A stretch of 64,000 nt of DNA from Gordonia insulae (GTDB lineage Bacteria > Actinomycetota > Actinomycetes > Mycobacteriales > Mycobacteriaceae): assembly GCF_003855095.1 (NCBI RefSeq), contig NZ_CP033972.1:372001-436000 (forward strand), given 5' to 3'. Below the pieces are notes generated by a model that was given only the letters and a program-made list of their open reading frames with translations, had not been told where the DNA came from and did no database searches. This document shows positions 1-8,159 of this stretch, piece by piece. Within the stretch, counting starts at the first letter, position 1, and each line of letters opens with the position of its first letter. A program made the translations under genes and the position numbers.

Positions 1-1
1 A

Positions 2-1477
2 CATGAACGCGCATGTTGCCGCGAGAGCGACGGGCACCGTCAGCACGAGTGGGTCGAGGTTCATGCCCAGCGCGACGCCGCCGGCCACCGGCAGGAAAGT
101 TGCGGCAGTCGCCGTGTTGCTGGTGATCTCGGTCAGGAAGATGATCGCGGCGGTCACCACGATGATCAACAAGATCACCGGTATGGCATCGAGGTCCGCT
201 GCCACCTCGCCGATCCAGGTGGTCAATCCGCTCGACTCGAACTGCTCGGACAGGGCGAGGCCGCCGCCGAAGAGCAGGAGTACACCCCAGGGCAGTTTGA
301 CTGCTGTCTCCCAATCGAGCAGGCGCACACCTGGTTTGACACCGCTCGGGAGTAGGAAGAGAAGGACGGCCGCGGTCATCGCGATCCCGGTGTCGGAGAT
401 CGGTGGACTATCGTCCCAGATCAGCGGCACGGCGACCCACGAGAGTGCGGCGAGGCAGAAGATCGCGGCCACCCGGATCTCGCCCTGTGACATCGGTCCG
501 AGTGCATCGAGTTCACCCCGGATCAGGCGCTTGCCACCGGGAATGTCGTCGATCTCGGGCTTGAACAGCACGTGCGTCAACAGGAACCAGGCGATGACCA
601 GGAACAGTGCGGCCAGCGGCACTCCGGCGATCATCCACTCGAGGAATCCGATGTCGATGCCCTCACCCTCCAGGTACCCCACGAGCAAGGTGTTCGGCGG
701 CGTACCGATGATGGTGCCGAGCGACCCGATCGATGCGGCGTACGCGATGCCCAGCATCAGTGCGGTACCGAAGTTGCTGCGGATCACTGCCTCTGCGATG
801 GTGCCGGTCGCGCCCTCCGAGGGTTCTGTCTGCTCCGATGCCGGTTCTGCGGCCGCCTCCTTGTCGAGGTCGAGGACGAGGACCAGAACGGAGACACCGA
901 TCGGGATCATCATGACGGCCGTGGCCGTGTTCGACACCCACATGGACAGGAAGCCGGTGGCGATCATGAACCCGGCGATCACCATCGTCGGCTTCGTGCC
1001 CATGGCGCTGACCGTGAGGAGGGCTATCCGACGGTGCAGGTTCCATCGCTGCATCGCCAGCGCCAGCAGGAAGCCGCCCATGAACAGGAAGATCACGTTG
1101 TTGCCGTAAGCGGCTCCCACATCGTTCACGGCGACGTCGGTGCCGAAGACCGGAAAGATGACCAACGGCAAGAGGGCCGTCGCCGGAATCGGAATGGCCT
1201 CTGTCATCCACCAGATACCCATGAGCACCGCCGTCGCCGCAGTCAGCCGGGCGCCGTGATCGACGTCGGTCGGCATGACCACGTACACGAGCGCGGCGAG
1301 CAGCGGTCCTGCCGCCAGGCCGACCCATTGCCGCTTCCGGCGCCTCGGTTCCACTTCCTCGGCACGTTCGCCGGCTGACTGCTGGTCGACTTCGTCGTAT
1401 TCCCGGGGGTCTGATTCCTGGGGCGCCGACCGACCCGCCGCGCCCTTGTCCTGCTCCGCATTCCCGAGTTGCGCCAT
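2..1477 (-). CDS. SLC13/DASS-family sodium:dicarboxylate (anion) symporter, 3' end outside window
   Basis: The minus-strand frame is open from an ATG at 1477 to the window edge (about 492 codons, stop not reached). A perfect AGGAGGT Shine-Dalgarno at 1484-1490 lies seven bases upstream of that ATG. The first ~50 residues are hydrophilic and charged. Many hydrophobic membrane segments follow, with the DASS-family stretches GIWWMTEAIPIPATALLP, GNNVIFLFMGGFLLALAM and, near the truncated end, LTEITSNTATAATFLP, which carries the SNTA sodium/substrate-site motif. A charged loop rich in Glu/Ala separates the two halves. Family members import succinate, other C4-dicarboxylates, citrate or sulfate with sodium; the substrate here is not resolved. 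It is divergent from the sdh1 operon, so C4-dicarboxylate uptake beside succinate oxidation is an attractive but unproven reading. Confidence 0.9.
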   Translation of the reverse strand, partial: MAQLGNAEQDKGAAGRSAPQESDPREYDEVDQQSAGERAEEVEPRRRKRQWVGLAAGPLLAALVYVVMPTDVDHGARLTAATAVLMGIWWMTEAIPIPATALLPLVIFPVFGTDVAVNDVGAAYGNNVIFLFMGGFLLALAMQRWNLHRRIALLTVSAMGTKPTMVIAGFMIATGFLSMWVSNTATAVMMIPIGVSVLVLVLDLDKEAAAEPASEQTEPSEGATGTIAEAVIRSNFGTALMLGIAYAASIGSLGTIIGTPPNTLLVGYLEGEGIDIGFLEWMIAGVPLAALFLVIAWFLLTHVLFKPEIDDIPGGKRLIRGELDALGPMSQGEIRVAAIFCLAALSWVAVPLIWDDSPPISDTGIAMTAAVLLFLLPSGVKPGVRLLDWETAVKLPWGVLLLFGGGLALSEQFESSGLTTWIGEVAADLDAIPVILLIIVVTAAIIFLTEITSNTATAATFLPVAGGVALGMNLDPLVLTVPVALAATCAFM

Positions 1478-1688
1478 CTGCGTACCTCCTTGTGCCGTGC
1501 CGCCAGCGTATCGAGATCGATGACCGAAATGTCCAGATTCTCTGAGGTGTTCGGCCGTGACGCCCCCTCTGCCTGGCTCCGGGGCCGGGAGATGTTGGGC
1601 AGGTGGCCCGGGTGATCGGACACCTCAGAGGTATCGAAGTTCGGCGAGTCGGGTGCCCTCCACGACGCGACACGTTCGGTCGAAACCG

Positions 1689-1716
1689 TTGACTGACCGA
1701 GTCGTGCCAGTACTGT
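1689..1716 (+). promoter_or_regulatory. Predicted sigma-70-type promoter of the sdh1 operon
   Basis: TTGACT at 1689-1694 and TACTGT at 1711-1716 are separated by 16 bases, close to the -35/-10 pattern of housekeeping sigma promoters. It sits 33 bases before the start of the first operon gene. The call rests on sequence pattern only. Confidence 0.45.
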
Positions 1717-1729
1717 GGTACACATCACA
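1714..1729. promoter_or_regulatory. Candidate CRP/GlxR (cAMP receptor protein) site upstream of sdh1
   Basis: TGTGG-TACACA-TCACA differs by one base from the TGTGA-N6-TCACA consensus of actinobacterial CRP/GlxR regulators. It overlaps the predicted -10 and the transcription start region, a position more compatible with repression than activation. Confidence 0.45.
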
Positions 1730-1748
1730 GAGGTCTTGGAGGGAAGCC

Positions 1749-2042
1749 ATGGCAACGGCCGAAATGAAGGAACTCCATCGCAGCATCGTGACGCTACGCC
1801 ATCACATCGCCGCGCTGAAGCTGCAGTACGGGGATGTCGATGCCGTCCGCCGGATGACCAACGACCTCGACCGACTCGAGATCGATCTGCACGACTTCGA
1901 ACATGCGCCGCCGCCGGTGGTGCGGGCCCGGGTCAGCAAGGACGACGTGATCTACGTGCCGGACAGCAAATCAGACGAGGCGGCATGGCTCGGTGCACAA
2001 GACGAAGGGCTGGGCTTCCACTCGCGTGAGCGAACGAAGTGA
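1749..2042 (+). CDS. Conserved small protein, first gene of the sdh1 operon (Rv0250c-like)
   Basis: 97-aa soluble protein with no membrane segment. The start is the ATG at 1749, placed after a GGAGG at 1738-1742; an in-frame upstream extension exists but has no ribosome site. The N-terminal half is a predicted charged helix (AEMKELHRSIVTLRHHIAAL), and the C-terminal part contains VIYVPDSKSD and the end DEGLGFH. This resembles, as I remember it, the 97-residue Mycobacterium tuberculosis Rv0250c encoded at the same place ahead of Sdh1. The stop overlaps the start of the membrane-anchor gene by four bases (GTGA), so the two are probably translationally coupled. No function is established from sequence. 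Confidence 0.8.
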   Translation: MATAEMKELHRSIVTLRHHIAALKLQYGDVDAVRRMTNDLDRLEIDLHDFEHAPPPVVRARVSKDDVIYVPDSKSDEAAWLGAQDEGLGFHSRERTK

Positions 2043-2863
2043 GCGCCCCCGCGACTGAGCGGGAGGCAACCGGGGTTTTCTCTCCGGGACGGGCGCGCAT
2101 CCTGGCGCGCACCCTTCGAGTGGACAGATGGTGGCTGTCGCCGCTGCTGACGGTGCTCGGTCTGTCGGCGTTCATCATCTACGCGACCGTGCGTTCGTTT
2201 GTGCGCAGCGCGTATTGGGTTGCGGACTATCACTATCTGACGCCCTTCTACTCGCCGTGCCTGAGTGAGTCGTGCGTTCCCGGATCGAGCCATTTCGGGA
2301 CGCCGTTCCCCGAGCTCCCGATGTGGATTCCACTCGGTTTCGTGGTGCTGCCGTTCCTCTTGGGTTTCCGCGTGACCTGCTACTACTACCGCAAGGCCTA
2401 CTACCGCTCCTTCTGGTTCTCCCCGCCGGCGTGCGCGGTGGCCGAGCCGCACCGCCGGTATACGGGGGAGACCCGGCTGCCGCTGATCATCCAGAATGCG
2501 CACCGCTACTTCTTCTATGCGGCAGTGATCGTCTCGTTGATCAACACCTACGACGCCATCACGGCGTTCCACGGTAAGGACGGCGGCTTCGGCTTCGGCC
2601 TGGGCAATGTGATCCTGCTGGTGAACGTCATCCTGCTGTGGACCTACACGGTGTCCTGCCATTCGTGCCGACACGTCACGGGTGGTCGGCTCAAGCACTT
2701 CTCGGCGCATCCGGTCCGGTACTGGATCTGGACCCAGGTCTCCAAGCTCAACACCCGACACATGCAGTTCGCGTGGATCACGCTCGGCACCCTGGTCCTC
2801 ACCGATTTCTACATCATGCTGGTGGCCAGCAACACGATCTCCGACCTGCGATTCGTGGGTTGA
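2039..2863 (+). CDS. sdhC: Succinate dehydrogenase Sdh1 membrane-anchor subunit (SdhC-type, mycobacterial)
   Basis: 274-aa protein starting at GTG 2039, overlapping the previous stop. About five hydrophobic segments are visible (roughly residues 32-52, 92-111, 154-172, 189-205 and 243-264). It does not look like the short SdhC/SdhD anchors of proteobacteria; identity rests on its place directly ahead of sdhA-sdhB and on the match to the mycobacterial Sdh1 arrangement (Rv0249c-Rv0247c). Cysteines at 74, 79, 114, 132, 207 and 210 and histidines at 138, 155, 208 and 212 are notable. The SCHSCRH stretch at 206-212 lies at the end of a membrane helix and could hold metal or heme. The protein would pass electrons from succinate to the menaquinone pool. 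Confidence 0.85.
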   Translation: MSAPATEREATGVFSPGRARILARTLRVDRWWLSPLLTVLGLSAFIIYATVRSFVRSAYWVADYHYLTPFYSPCLSESCVPGSSHFGTPFPELPMWIPLGFVVLPFLLGFRVTCYYYRKAYYRSFWFSPPACAVAEPHRRYTGETRLPLIIQNAHRYFFYAAVIVSLINTYDAITAFHGKDGGFGFGLGNVILLVNVILLWTYTVSCHSCRHVTGGRLKHFSAHPVRYWIWTQVSKLNTRHMQFAWITLGTLVLTDFYIMLVASNTISDLRFVG

Positions 2864-2922
2864 CCGCAGTCATGCACGGAACGCTTGTCGCGCAACTACT
2901 TCACGCTGGGGGTCTGTGTTAG

Positions 2923-4851
2923 ATGACGGAACCGGGACGCCACAAATACGACGTTGTTGTGATCGGCGCCGGGGGAGCCGGTCTGCGGGCGGTCATCGAG
3001 GCCCGGGAGAAGGGCTATTCGGTCGCAGTGGTGTGCAAATCGCTGTTCGGCAAGGCGCACACCGTGATGGCCGAGGGCGGGTGTGCCGCGTCGATGGGCA
3101 ATGCCAATTCGAAGGACAACTGGCAGACCCACTTCAAGGACACCATGCGTGGCGGCAAGTTCCTGAACAACTGGCGGATGGCGGAACTGCACGCCAGAGA
3201 AGCGCCGGATCGGGTCTGGGAACTGGAAACCTATGGCGCACTGTTCGATCGAACCCCAGACGGACGGATCGCCCAGCGCAACTTCGGTGGGCACACCTAT
3301 CCGAGGCTGGCACACGTCGGCGACCGGACCGGTCTCGAACTGATCCGAACCATGCAGCAGAAGATCGTCTCGCTGCAACAGGAGGATTACGCGGCCACCG
3401 GCGACTACGAGGCGCGTATCAAGGTGTTCGCCGAGTGCACCATCACCGACCTCCTCAAGGACGGCGATGCCATCGCCGGAGCGTTCGGATACTGGCGTGA
3501 GTCGGGCCGTTTCGTCCTGTTCGAAGCACCGGCGGTCGTGTTGGCGACCGGTGGGATCGGCAAATCCTTCAAGGTGACCTCCAACTCGTGGGAGTACACC
3601 GGCGACGGACACGCGCTCGCGTTGCGGGCCGGCGCCAGCCTGATCAACATGGAGTTCATCCAGTTCCATCCGACCGGGATGGTCTGGCCGCCCAGCGTCA
3701 AGGGCATCCTGGTGACCGAGGGTGTTCGTGGCGACGGTGGCGTGCTGAAGAACACCGACGGCAAACGGTTCATGTTCGATTACATCCCACCGGTTTTCAA
3801 AGGCCAGTACGCCGAAACCGAAGAAGAGGCCGACAAGTGGCTGGCCGACAACGACAGCGCTCGCCGCACACCTGACCTGCTGCCGCGCGACGAGGTCGCG
3901 CGGGCGATCAACGAAGAGGTCAAGGCCGGCCGCGGCACCGAACACGGCGGCGTCTACCTCGACATCGCCTCCCGCATGCCCGCCGACGAGATCATCCGCC
4001 GGCTGCCGTCGATGCACCACCAGTTCAAGGAACTCGCCGACGTCGACATCACCGCCGAACCCATGGAGGTCGGCCCCACCTGTCATTACGTGATGGGTGG
4101 CATCGAGGTCGATCCGGACACCGGGGCGGCCAGAGTGCCGGGCCTGTTCGCGGCGGGCGAGTGTTCGGGCGGGATGCACGGCTCGAATCGGTTGGGCGGC
4201 AACTCGTTGTCCGACCTGCTGGTGTTCGGGCGGCGGGCCGGTCTCGGGGCGGCGTCGTACATCGAATCGCTGCAGACGCGACCGGAGGTCTCCCCGGCAG
4301 ATGTCGACCGGGCCGCAGCCTTCGCGCTCGCACCGTTCGAGTCGCAGAGCACAGGCAAACCGGAGAACCCCTACACCTTGCACACCGACCTCCAGCAGTC
4401 GATGAATGACCTCGTCGGCATCATCCGCAAGGAGGCCGAAGTCGCCGAGGCCATCGAGGTCCTCGACGACATCCGCGGGCGCCTGCCCGGGATGCAGGTG
4501 GAGGGACACCGGCAGTTCAACCCCGGCTGGCATCTGGCCGTGGACCTGCGAAACATGCTGTTGGTCTGCGAATGTGTCGCCAAGGCGGCACTGCTGCGGA
4601 CCGAGAGCCGTGGTGGCCACACCCGTGACGACCATCCGGGGATGGATTCGGGGTGGCGCAACACGCTGCTGGTGTGCACCGCCGATCTGGGCGACGATTC
4701 ACCGGTTCCCGAGGTGACGGTGGTCAAGGAGGAGCAGATTCCGATGCGGCCGGATCTGCTGGAACTCTTCGATTTCTCCGAGATCGAGAAGTACTACACC
4801 GCCGGTGAGATCGCCGGGCATCCCGACGCCGGGGGCGGCAAGGAGAACTGA
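2923..4851 (+). CDS. sdhA: Succinate dehydrogenase flavoprotein subunit (Sdh1)
   Basis: 642-aa FAD subunit that oxidises succinate to fumarate on the cytoplasmic face of the membrane complex. The dinucleotide fold GAGGAG is at residues 15-20, and the covalent-FAD histidine is His46 in KAHTVMAEGG. Further family signatures are IQFHPTGM, the TCHYVMGGI stretch and GSNRLGGNSLSDLLVFGRRA, which line the dicarboxylate and FAD sites. The length is normal for SdhA. The gene follows the anchor gene after a 59-base gap and is followed by sdhB two bases after its stop. The C-terminal part carries the capping histidine/arginine region (SRGGHTRDDHP). Confidence 0.97.
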   Translation: MTEPGRHKYDVVVIGAGGAGLRAVIEAREKGYSVAVVCKSLFGKAHTVMAEGGCAASMGNANSKDNWQTHFKDTMRGGKFLNNWRMAELHAREAPDRVWELETYGALFDRTPDGRIAQRNFGGHTYPRLAHVGDRTGLELIRTMQQKIVSLQQEDYAATGDYEARIKVFAECTITDLLKDGDAIAGAFGYWRESGRFVLFEAPAVVLATGGIGKSFKVTSNSWEYTGDGHALALRAGASLINMEFIQFHPTGMVWPPSVKGILVTEGVRGDGGVLKNTDGKRFMFDYIPPVFKGQYAETEEEADKWLADNDSARRTPDLLPRDEVARAINEEVKAGRGTEHGGVYLDIASRMPADEIIRRLPSMHHQFKELADVDITAEPMEVGPTCHYVMGGIEVDPDTGAARVPGLFAAGECSGGMHGSNRLGGNSLSDLLVFGRRAGLGAASYIESLQTRPEVSPADVDRAAAFALAPFESQSTGKPENPYTLHTDLQQSMNDLVGIIRKEAEVAEAIEVLDDIRGRLPGMQVEGHRQFNPGWHLAVDLRNMLLVCECVAKAALLRTESRGGHTRDDHPGMDSGWRNTLLVCTADLGDDSPVPEVTVVKEEQIPMRPDLLELFDFSEIEKYYTAGEIAGHPDAGGGKEN

Positions 4852-4852
4852 C

Positions 4853-5599
4853 ATGGGCTATGACGCGAAGTTCCGGGTGTGGCGTGGTGACGCCGACGGT
4901 GGCGATCTCCAGGACTACACGGTGCTGGCCAACGACGGGGAGGTGGTGCTGGACATCATCCATCGGCTCCAGGCGACGCAGACCCCGGACCTGGCCGTCA
5001 GGTGGAACTGCAAGGCAGGTAAATGCGGGTCCTGTTCGGCGGAGGTGAACGGCCGTCCGAAACTGTTGTGCATGACCAGGATGTCGACCTTCACCGAGGA
5101 CGAGGTCATCACGGTCACGCCGATGCGAACGTTCCCGGTGATCCGTGACCTGGTCACCGACGTCTCGTTCAACTACGCGAAAGCCCGCGAGATCCAGTCG
5201 TTCACCCCACCCGAAGGTCTGAAGGCGGGGGAGTACCGGATGAAGCAGGTCGACGTTGCGCGGTCACAGGAGTTCCGCAAGTGCATCGAATGTTTCCTCT
5301 GTCAGGACACCTGCCACGTGGTCCGCGATCACGAGGAGAACAAACAGAATTTCGCCGGGCCCCGTTTCCTGATGCGTGTCGCCGAGCTCGACATGCATCC
5401 CCTGGACGTGGCCGAACGTCGCGATTCGGCGCAGTCCGAACACGGGTTGGGACTCTGCAACATCACCAAGTGCTGTACGGATGTCTGCCCCGAGCACATC
5501 AAGATCACCGACAACGCACTCATCCCGATGAAGGAACGGGTGGTGGATCGTCATTATGATCCGCTGGTGTGGTTGGGTAACAAGCTGTTCCGTCGGTAG
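4853..5599 (+). CDS. sdhB: Succinate dehydrogenase iron-sulfur subunit (Sdh1)
   Basis: 248-aa electron-transfer subunit. The ATG at 4853 is preceded by AAGGAG inside the end of sdhA; a longer in-frame version from 4805 would overlap sdhA needlessly. The plant-ferredoxin-type [2Fe-2S] ligands are Cys53, Cys58, Cys61 and Cys73 (CKAGKCGSC...LLC). The C-terminal ferredoxin domain has CIECFLCQDTC and CNITKCCTDVCP, the usual [4Fe-4S] and [3Fe-4S] ligand sets. It bridges SdhA and the membrane anchor. The stop codon TAG is directly followed by the predicted leaderless promoter of the next gene. Confidence 0.97.
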   Translation: MGYDAKFRVWRGDADGGDLQDYTVLANDGEVVLDIIHRLQATQTPDLAVRWNCKAGKCGSCSAEVNGRPKLLCMTRMSTFTEDEVITVTPMRTFPVIRDLVTDVSFNYAKAREIQSFTPPEGLKAGEYRMKQVDVARSQEFRKCIECFLCQDTCHVVRDHEENKQNFAGPRFLMRVAELDMHPLDVAERRDSAQSEHGLGLCNITKCCTDVCPEHIKITDNALIPMKERVVDRHYDPLVWLGNKLFRR

Positions 5600-5605
5600 T
5601 AGACT
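5600..5605 (+). promoter_or_regulatory. -10 element of a leaderless promoter (lysine permease)
   Basis: TAGACT lies six bases before the GTG at 5612, which puts the expected transcription start on the first base of the start codon. No Shine-Dalgarno is present. Confidence 0.5.
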
Positions 5606-5611
5606 CTGCGG

Positions 5612-7126
5612 GTGTCCAGTCCTCTGGGGATCACCCCCGACGAGTCCCTGCGCAAGGGACTGCAGAGTCGCCACATCAGCATGCTCGCGCTGGGCGGTGC
5701 CATCGGCACCGGTCTGTTCGTCGCCTCGGGTGCGACCATTGCCGACGCAGGTCCCGGTGGCGCCATCACGGCGTATCTGCTCATGGGCGCCATGGTGTTC
5801 TTCCTCATGCAGAGTCTGGGCGAGATGTCGGCCCACATCCCGTGCAGCAATCCCTTCGAGGAGTACGGCAAGCGGTTCGTGAGCAAGTCATTCGGCTTCG
5901 CCGCCGGCTGGAACTACTGGTTCAACTGGTCGATCACCCTTGCCGCCGAGCTGGTCGCGGCCGGGTTGATCATGAAGTACTGGTTGCCCGACGTGCCGTC
6001 GTGGATCTGGTCGGTGGTGTTCCTCGGGGCGCTCCTCGCCCTGAACCTGTTTGCGGTCAAGGCATTCGGCGAGGCGGAATTCTGGTTCGCCACGATCAAG
6101 GTGATCGCGGTGGTCGTATTCCTCTTTGTGGGTGTGCTCTTGATCCTCGGTGTCGTCGGCGACATGCCGTCGCCCGGTTTCAGCAACTGGACCACCGGTG
6201 ATGCGCCGTTCGTGGACTGGCCACTGGGCATGCTGTCGGTGTTCCTGATCGCGGGCTTCGCCTTTCAGGGCACCGAGATGATCGCGGTGGCCGCGGGGGA
6301 GGCCGTCGAGCCGAAGACCGCGATCCCGCGCGCCGTCCGGACGGTGTTCGTGCGAATCCTGCTGTTCTACATCGGCACCCTGACCATCATCGCGTTCCTG
6401 ATCCCGTATACCGATCCGAACCTGCTGAACGCCTCCGAGGAGAACATCGCGATCGCTCCGTTCACGTTGGTGTTCTCCCAGGCGGGTATCTCCGTCGCGG
6501 CCTCGATGATGAATGCCGTCATCCTGATCGCGATCCTGTCGGCGGGGAATGCCAGCCTCTTTGCGGCAACCCGAGCGCTGTACGGCCTGTCGGTGGAAGG
6601 CAGCGCCCCGCGGCTGTTCGGCTGGGTCACCCGGTCGGGTGTCCCGCTGATGGCGGTGGCCGCCACGACAGCGATCGGCGCGCTGTGTTTCACGGCCAGC
6701 CGGGTGGGTGACGGTCGCGCGTACGTGTGGTTGGTGACCGCGTCGTCGGTGGCGGGGTTCATCACCTGGATGGGAATCGCGTGGGCGCACTACCGCTTCC
6801 GACGGGCGTGGAATGTGCAGGGCCGCTCGCTCGACGAACTGCCGTACAAGGCCTGGCTGTACCCGGCGGGCCCGATCATCGCGCTGCTCATGTGTGTCGC
6901 CGTCATCGCGGGCCAGAATCTTCCCGCCATCCGCGACGGCAGCGCGGGAAACCTGGAACTGTGGCTGACCGCCTACGGTGCACTGTTCGTGTTCCTCGCG
7001 TTCTGGTGGGGCCACAAACTCGTCACTCGTTCACCGACGGTTGACCTCCGTACCGCCGATCTGTCGCCCGCCGCGGCGGCATCGGCACACCGCGATCCTG
7101 ACCCCGATCCCGAGCCGATCCACTGA
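5612..7126 (+). CDS. lysP: LysP-type lysine/amino-acid permease (APC superfamily)
   Basis: 504-aa integral membrane permease with about twelve hydrophobic segments, usual for the APC superfamily. The opening LGGAIGTGLFVASGATIADAG is the conserved helix-1 signature. Long stretches match the E. coli LysP pattern as I recall it: GFAAGWNYWFNW, FGEAEFWFATIKV, GFAFQGTEM, AVRTVFVRILLFYIG, PFTLVFSQAG and AILSAGNASLFAATR. It would import lysine with protons across the cytoplasmic membrane. The hydrophilic C-terminal tail ends in a DPDPDPEP repeat. The start is the GTG at 5612, judged from the adjacent leaderless-type -10 and the absence of an upstream alternative. Substrate is inferred from subfamily resemblance only. 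Confidence 0.85.
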   Translation: MSSPLGITPDESLRKGLQSRHISMLALGGAIGTGLFVASGATIADAGPGGAITAYLLMGAMVFFLMQSLGEMSAHIPCSNPFEEYGKRFVSKSFGFAAGWNYWFNWSITLAAELVAAGLIMKYWLPDVPSWIWSVVFLGALLALNLFAVKAFGEAEFWFATIKVIAVVVFLFVGVLLILGVVGDMPSPGFSNWTTGDAPFVDWPLGMLSVFLIAGFAFQGTEMIAVAAGEAVEPKTAIPRAVRTVFVRILLFYIGTLTIIAFLIPYTDPNLLNASEENIAIAPFTLVFSQAGISVAASMMNAVILIAILSAGNASLFAATRALYGLSVEGSAPRLFGWVTRSGVPLMAVAATTAIGALCFTASRVGDGRAYVWLVTASSVAGFITWMGIAWAHYRFRRAWNVQGRSLDELPYKAWLYPAGPIIALLMCVAVIAGQNLPAIRDGSAGNLELWLTAYGALFVFLAFWWGHKLVTRSPTVDLRTADLSPAAAASAHRDPDPDPEPIH

Positions 7127-7139
7127 TCAAGCCCAGGCG

Positions 7140-7156
7140 CTCACATGTTCTGTGAG
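7140..7156. terminator. Small hairpin between convergent genes
   Basis: CTCACA and TGTGAG form a six-base-pair stem with a TGTTC loop between the convergent permease and reductase genes. There is no clear U-run, so terminator function is weakly supported. Confidence 0.3.
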
Positions 7157-7160
7157 GGAA

Positions 7161-8159
7161 TCAGTTGTGGGTGATGACGACCTTCCCGCCCTTGGTTTTG
7201 CCCGAGTGGACGTAGGCGAGAGCTTCGACAGTCTGGTCGAACGGAAATGTCGAGTCGATGACAGGTCGCAGGTGGCCGGCATCATAGAGCTCGGCCAGGC
7301 TGCGGAGTTGAGCGCCGTCTGATCGCATGAAGAAGAAGGAGTACTGAACGCCACGCTTCCGTGCGGCCGCTCGGACCTTGCGGCTGAGCAGATTCAGGAC
7401 GAGCTTGAACGGGGCGGGGGCGCCGAGCTGTGTGGCGAATCCGGCGTCAGGTGGCCCGGTGACTCCAAGTGCCAGGCCGCCGGGGGCGAGGACGGAGAGG
7501 GTCTTCATGAGGTTGCCGCCGCCGACGGCATCGATGGCCAGATCGACGTCGGAGAGTACGTCGGCGAAATCGGTGGTGCGGTAGTCGATCACCATGTCGG
7601 CACCCAGGCTGGTGACCAGATCTGTCGATCCGCTTCCGGCGGTGGTCGCCACGTACGCACCCAGGTGTTTGGCCAGCTGGATGACGGTCGATCCCAGACC
7701 GCCGGCGCCGGCGTGGACGAGGACCTTCTGGCCCGGCCTGATGTGGGCCTTCTCGACGAGCATCTGCCATGCCGCCAACGCGACCAGCGGAACCGCAGCA
7801 GCCTCCGCGAAAGTGAGTGTCGCGGGCTTGTGCGCTGCGTCGTCCTGGTCGATGGCGATGTACTCGGCGAAGGTTCCGATCCGCAGGTCACGGGGGCGGG
7901 CGTAGATTTCGTCGCCGATTGCGAAGTCGGTTACCTCGTTGCCGATGTCGGTCACCACGCCGGAGACGTCGTGCCCGAGGATCAAGGGCATCTGGTATTT
8001 GAGGAGCTGCTTGAATTCACCGCTGCGGACCAACTGGTCGAGTGGGTTCACACTGGCGGCAACTACTTTGACGTAGATGTCGCGCGGACCGACCACGGGT
8101 GTGGGTACCTGGGCGGCGTGAATCGGGCCCTTGTAGTTGTCGATGACAAACGCTTTCAC
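7161..8159 (-). CDS. NADP-dependent zinc-free MDR oxidoreductase (quinone-oxidoreductase type)
   Basis: 332-aa medium-chain dehydrogenase/reductase. The chosen start is the GTG at 8159, preceded by AAGGAAG and overlapping the upstream hydrolase stop by four bases (GTGA); this gives the typical N-terminus MKAFVIDNYKG. The N-terminal GroES-like domain (about 1-125) has the GHDVSGVV stretch; the Rossmann fold has AGAGGLGSTVIQLAK near residues 150-164. The catalytic-zinc ligands of alcohol dehydrogenases are absent, which fits the quinone-reductase/enone-reductase branch. It is the last gene of a four-gene minus-strand operon with two hydrolases and an SDR, so it probably reduces an activated double bond or carbonyl in the same pathway. 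Confidence 0.85.
   Translation of the reverse strand: MKAFVIDNYKGPIHAAQVPTPVVGPRDIYVKVVAASVNPLDQLVRSGEFKQLLKYQMPLILGHDVSGVVTDIGNEVTDFAIGDEIYARPRDLRIGTFAEYIAIDQDDAAHKPATLTFAEAAAVPLVALAAWQMLVEKAHIRPGQKVLVHAGAGGLGSTVIQLAKHLGAYVATTAGSGSTDLVTSLGADMVIDYRTTDFADVLSDVDLAIDAVGGGNLMKTLSVLAPGGLALGVTGPPDAGFATQLGAPAPFKLVLNLLSRKVRAAARKRGVQYSFFFMRSDGAQLRSLAELYDAGHLRPVIDSTFPFDQTVEALAYVHSGKTKGGKVVITHN

Noticed and set aside
3..1378. Long plus-strand open frames opposite the first gene
   Set aside because: They mirror the SLC13 transporter, which has the ribosome site, membrane segments and family motifs.
2896..4635. 579-aa minus-strand open frame opposite sdhA
   Set aside because: Shadow of the sdhA coding strand; no domain recognised.
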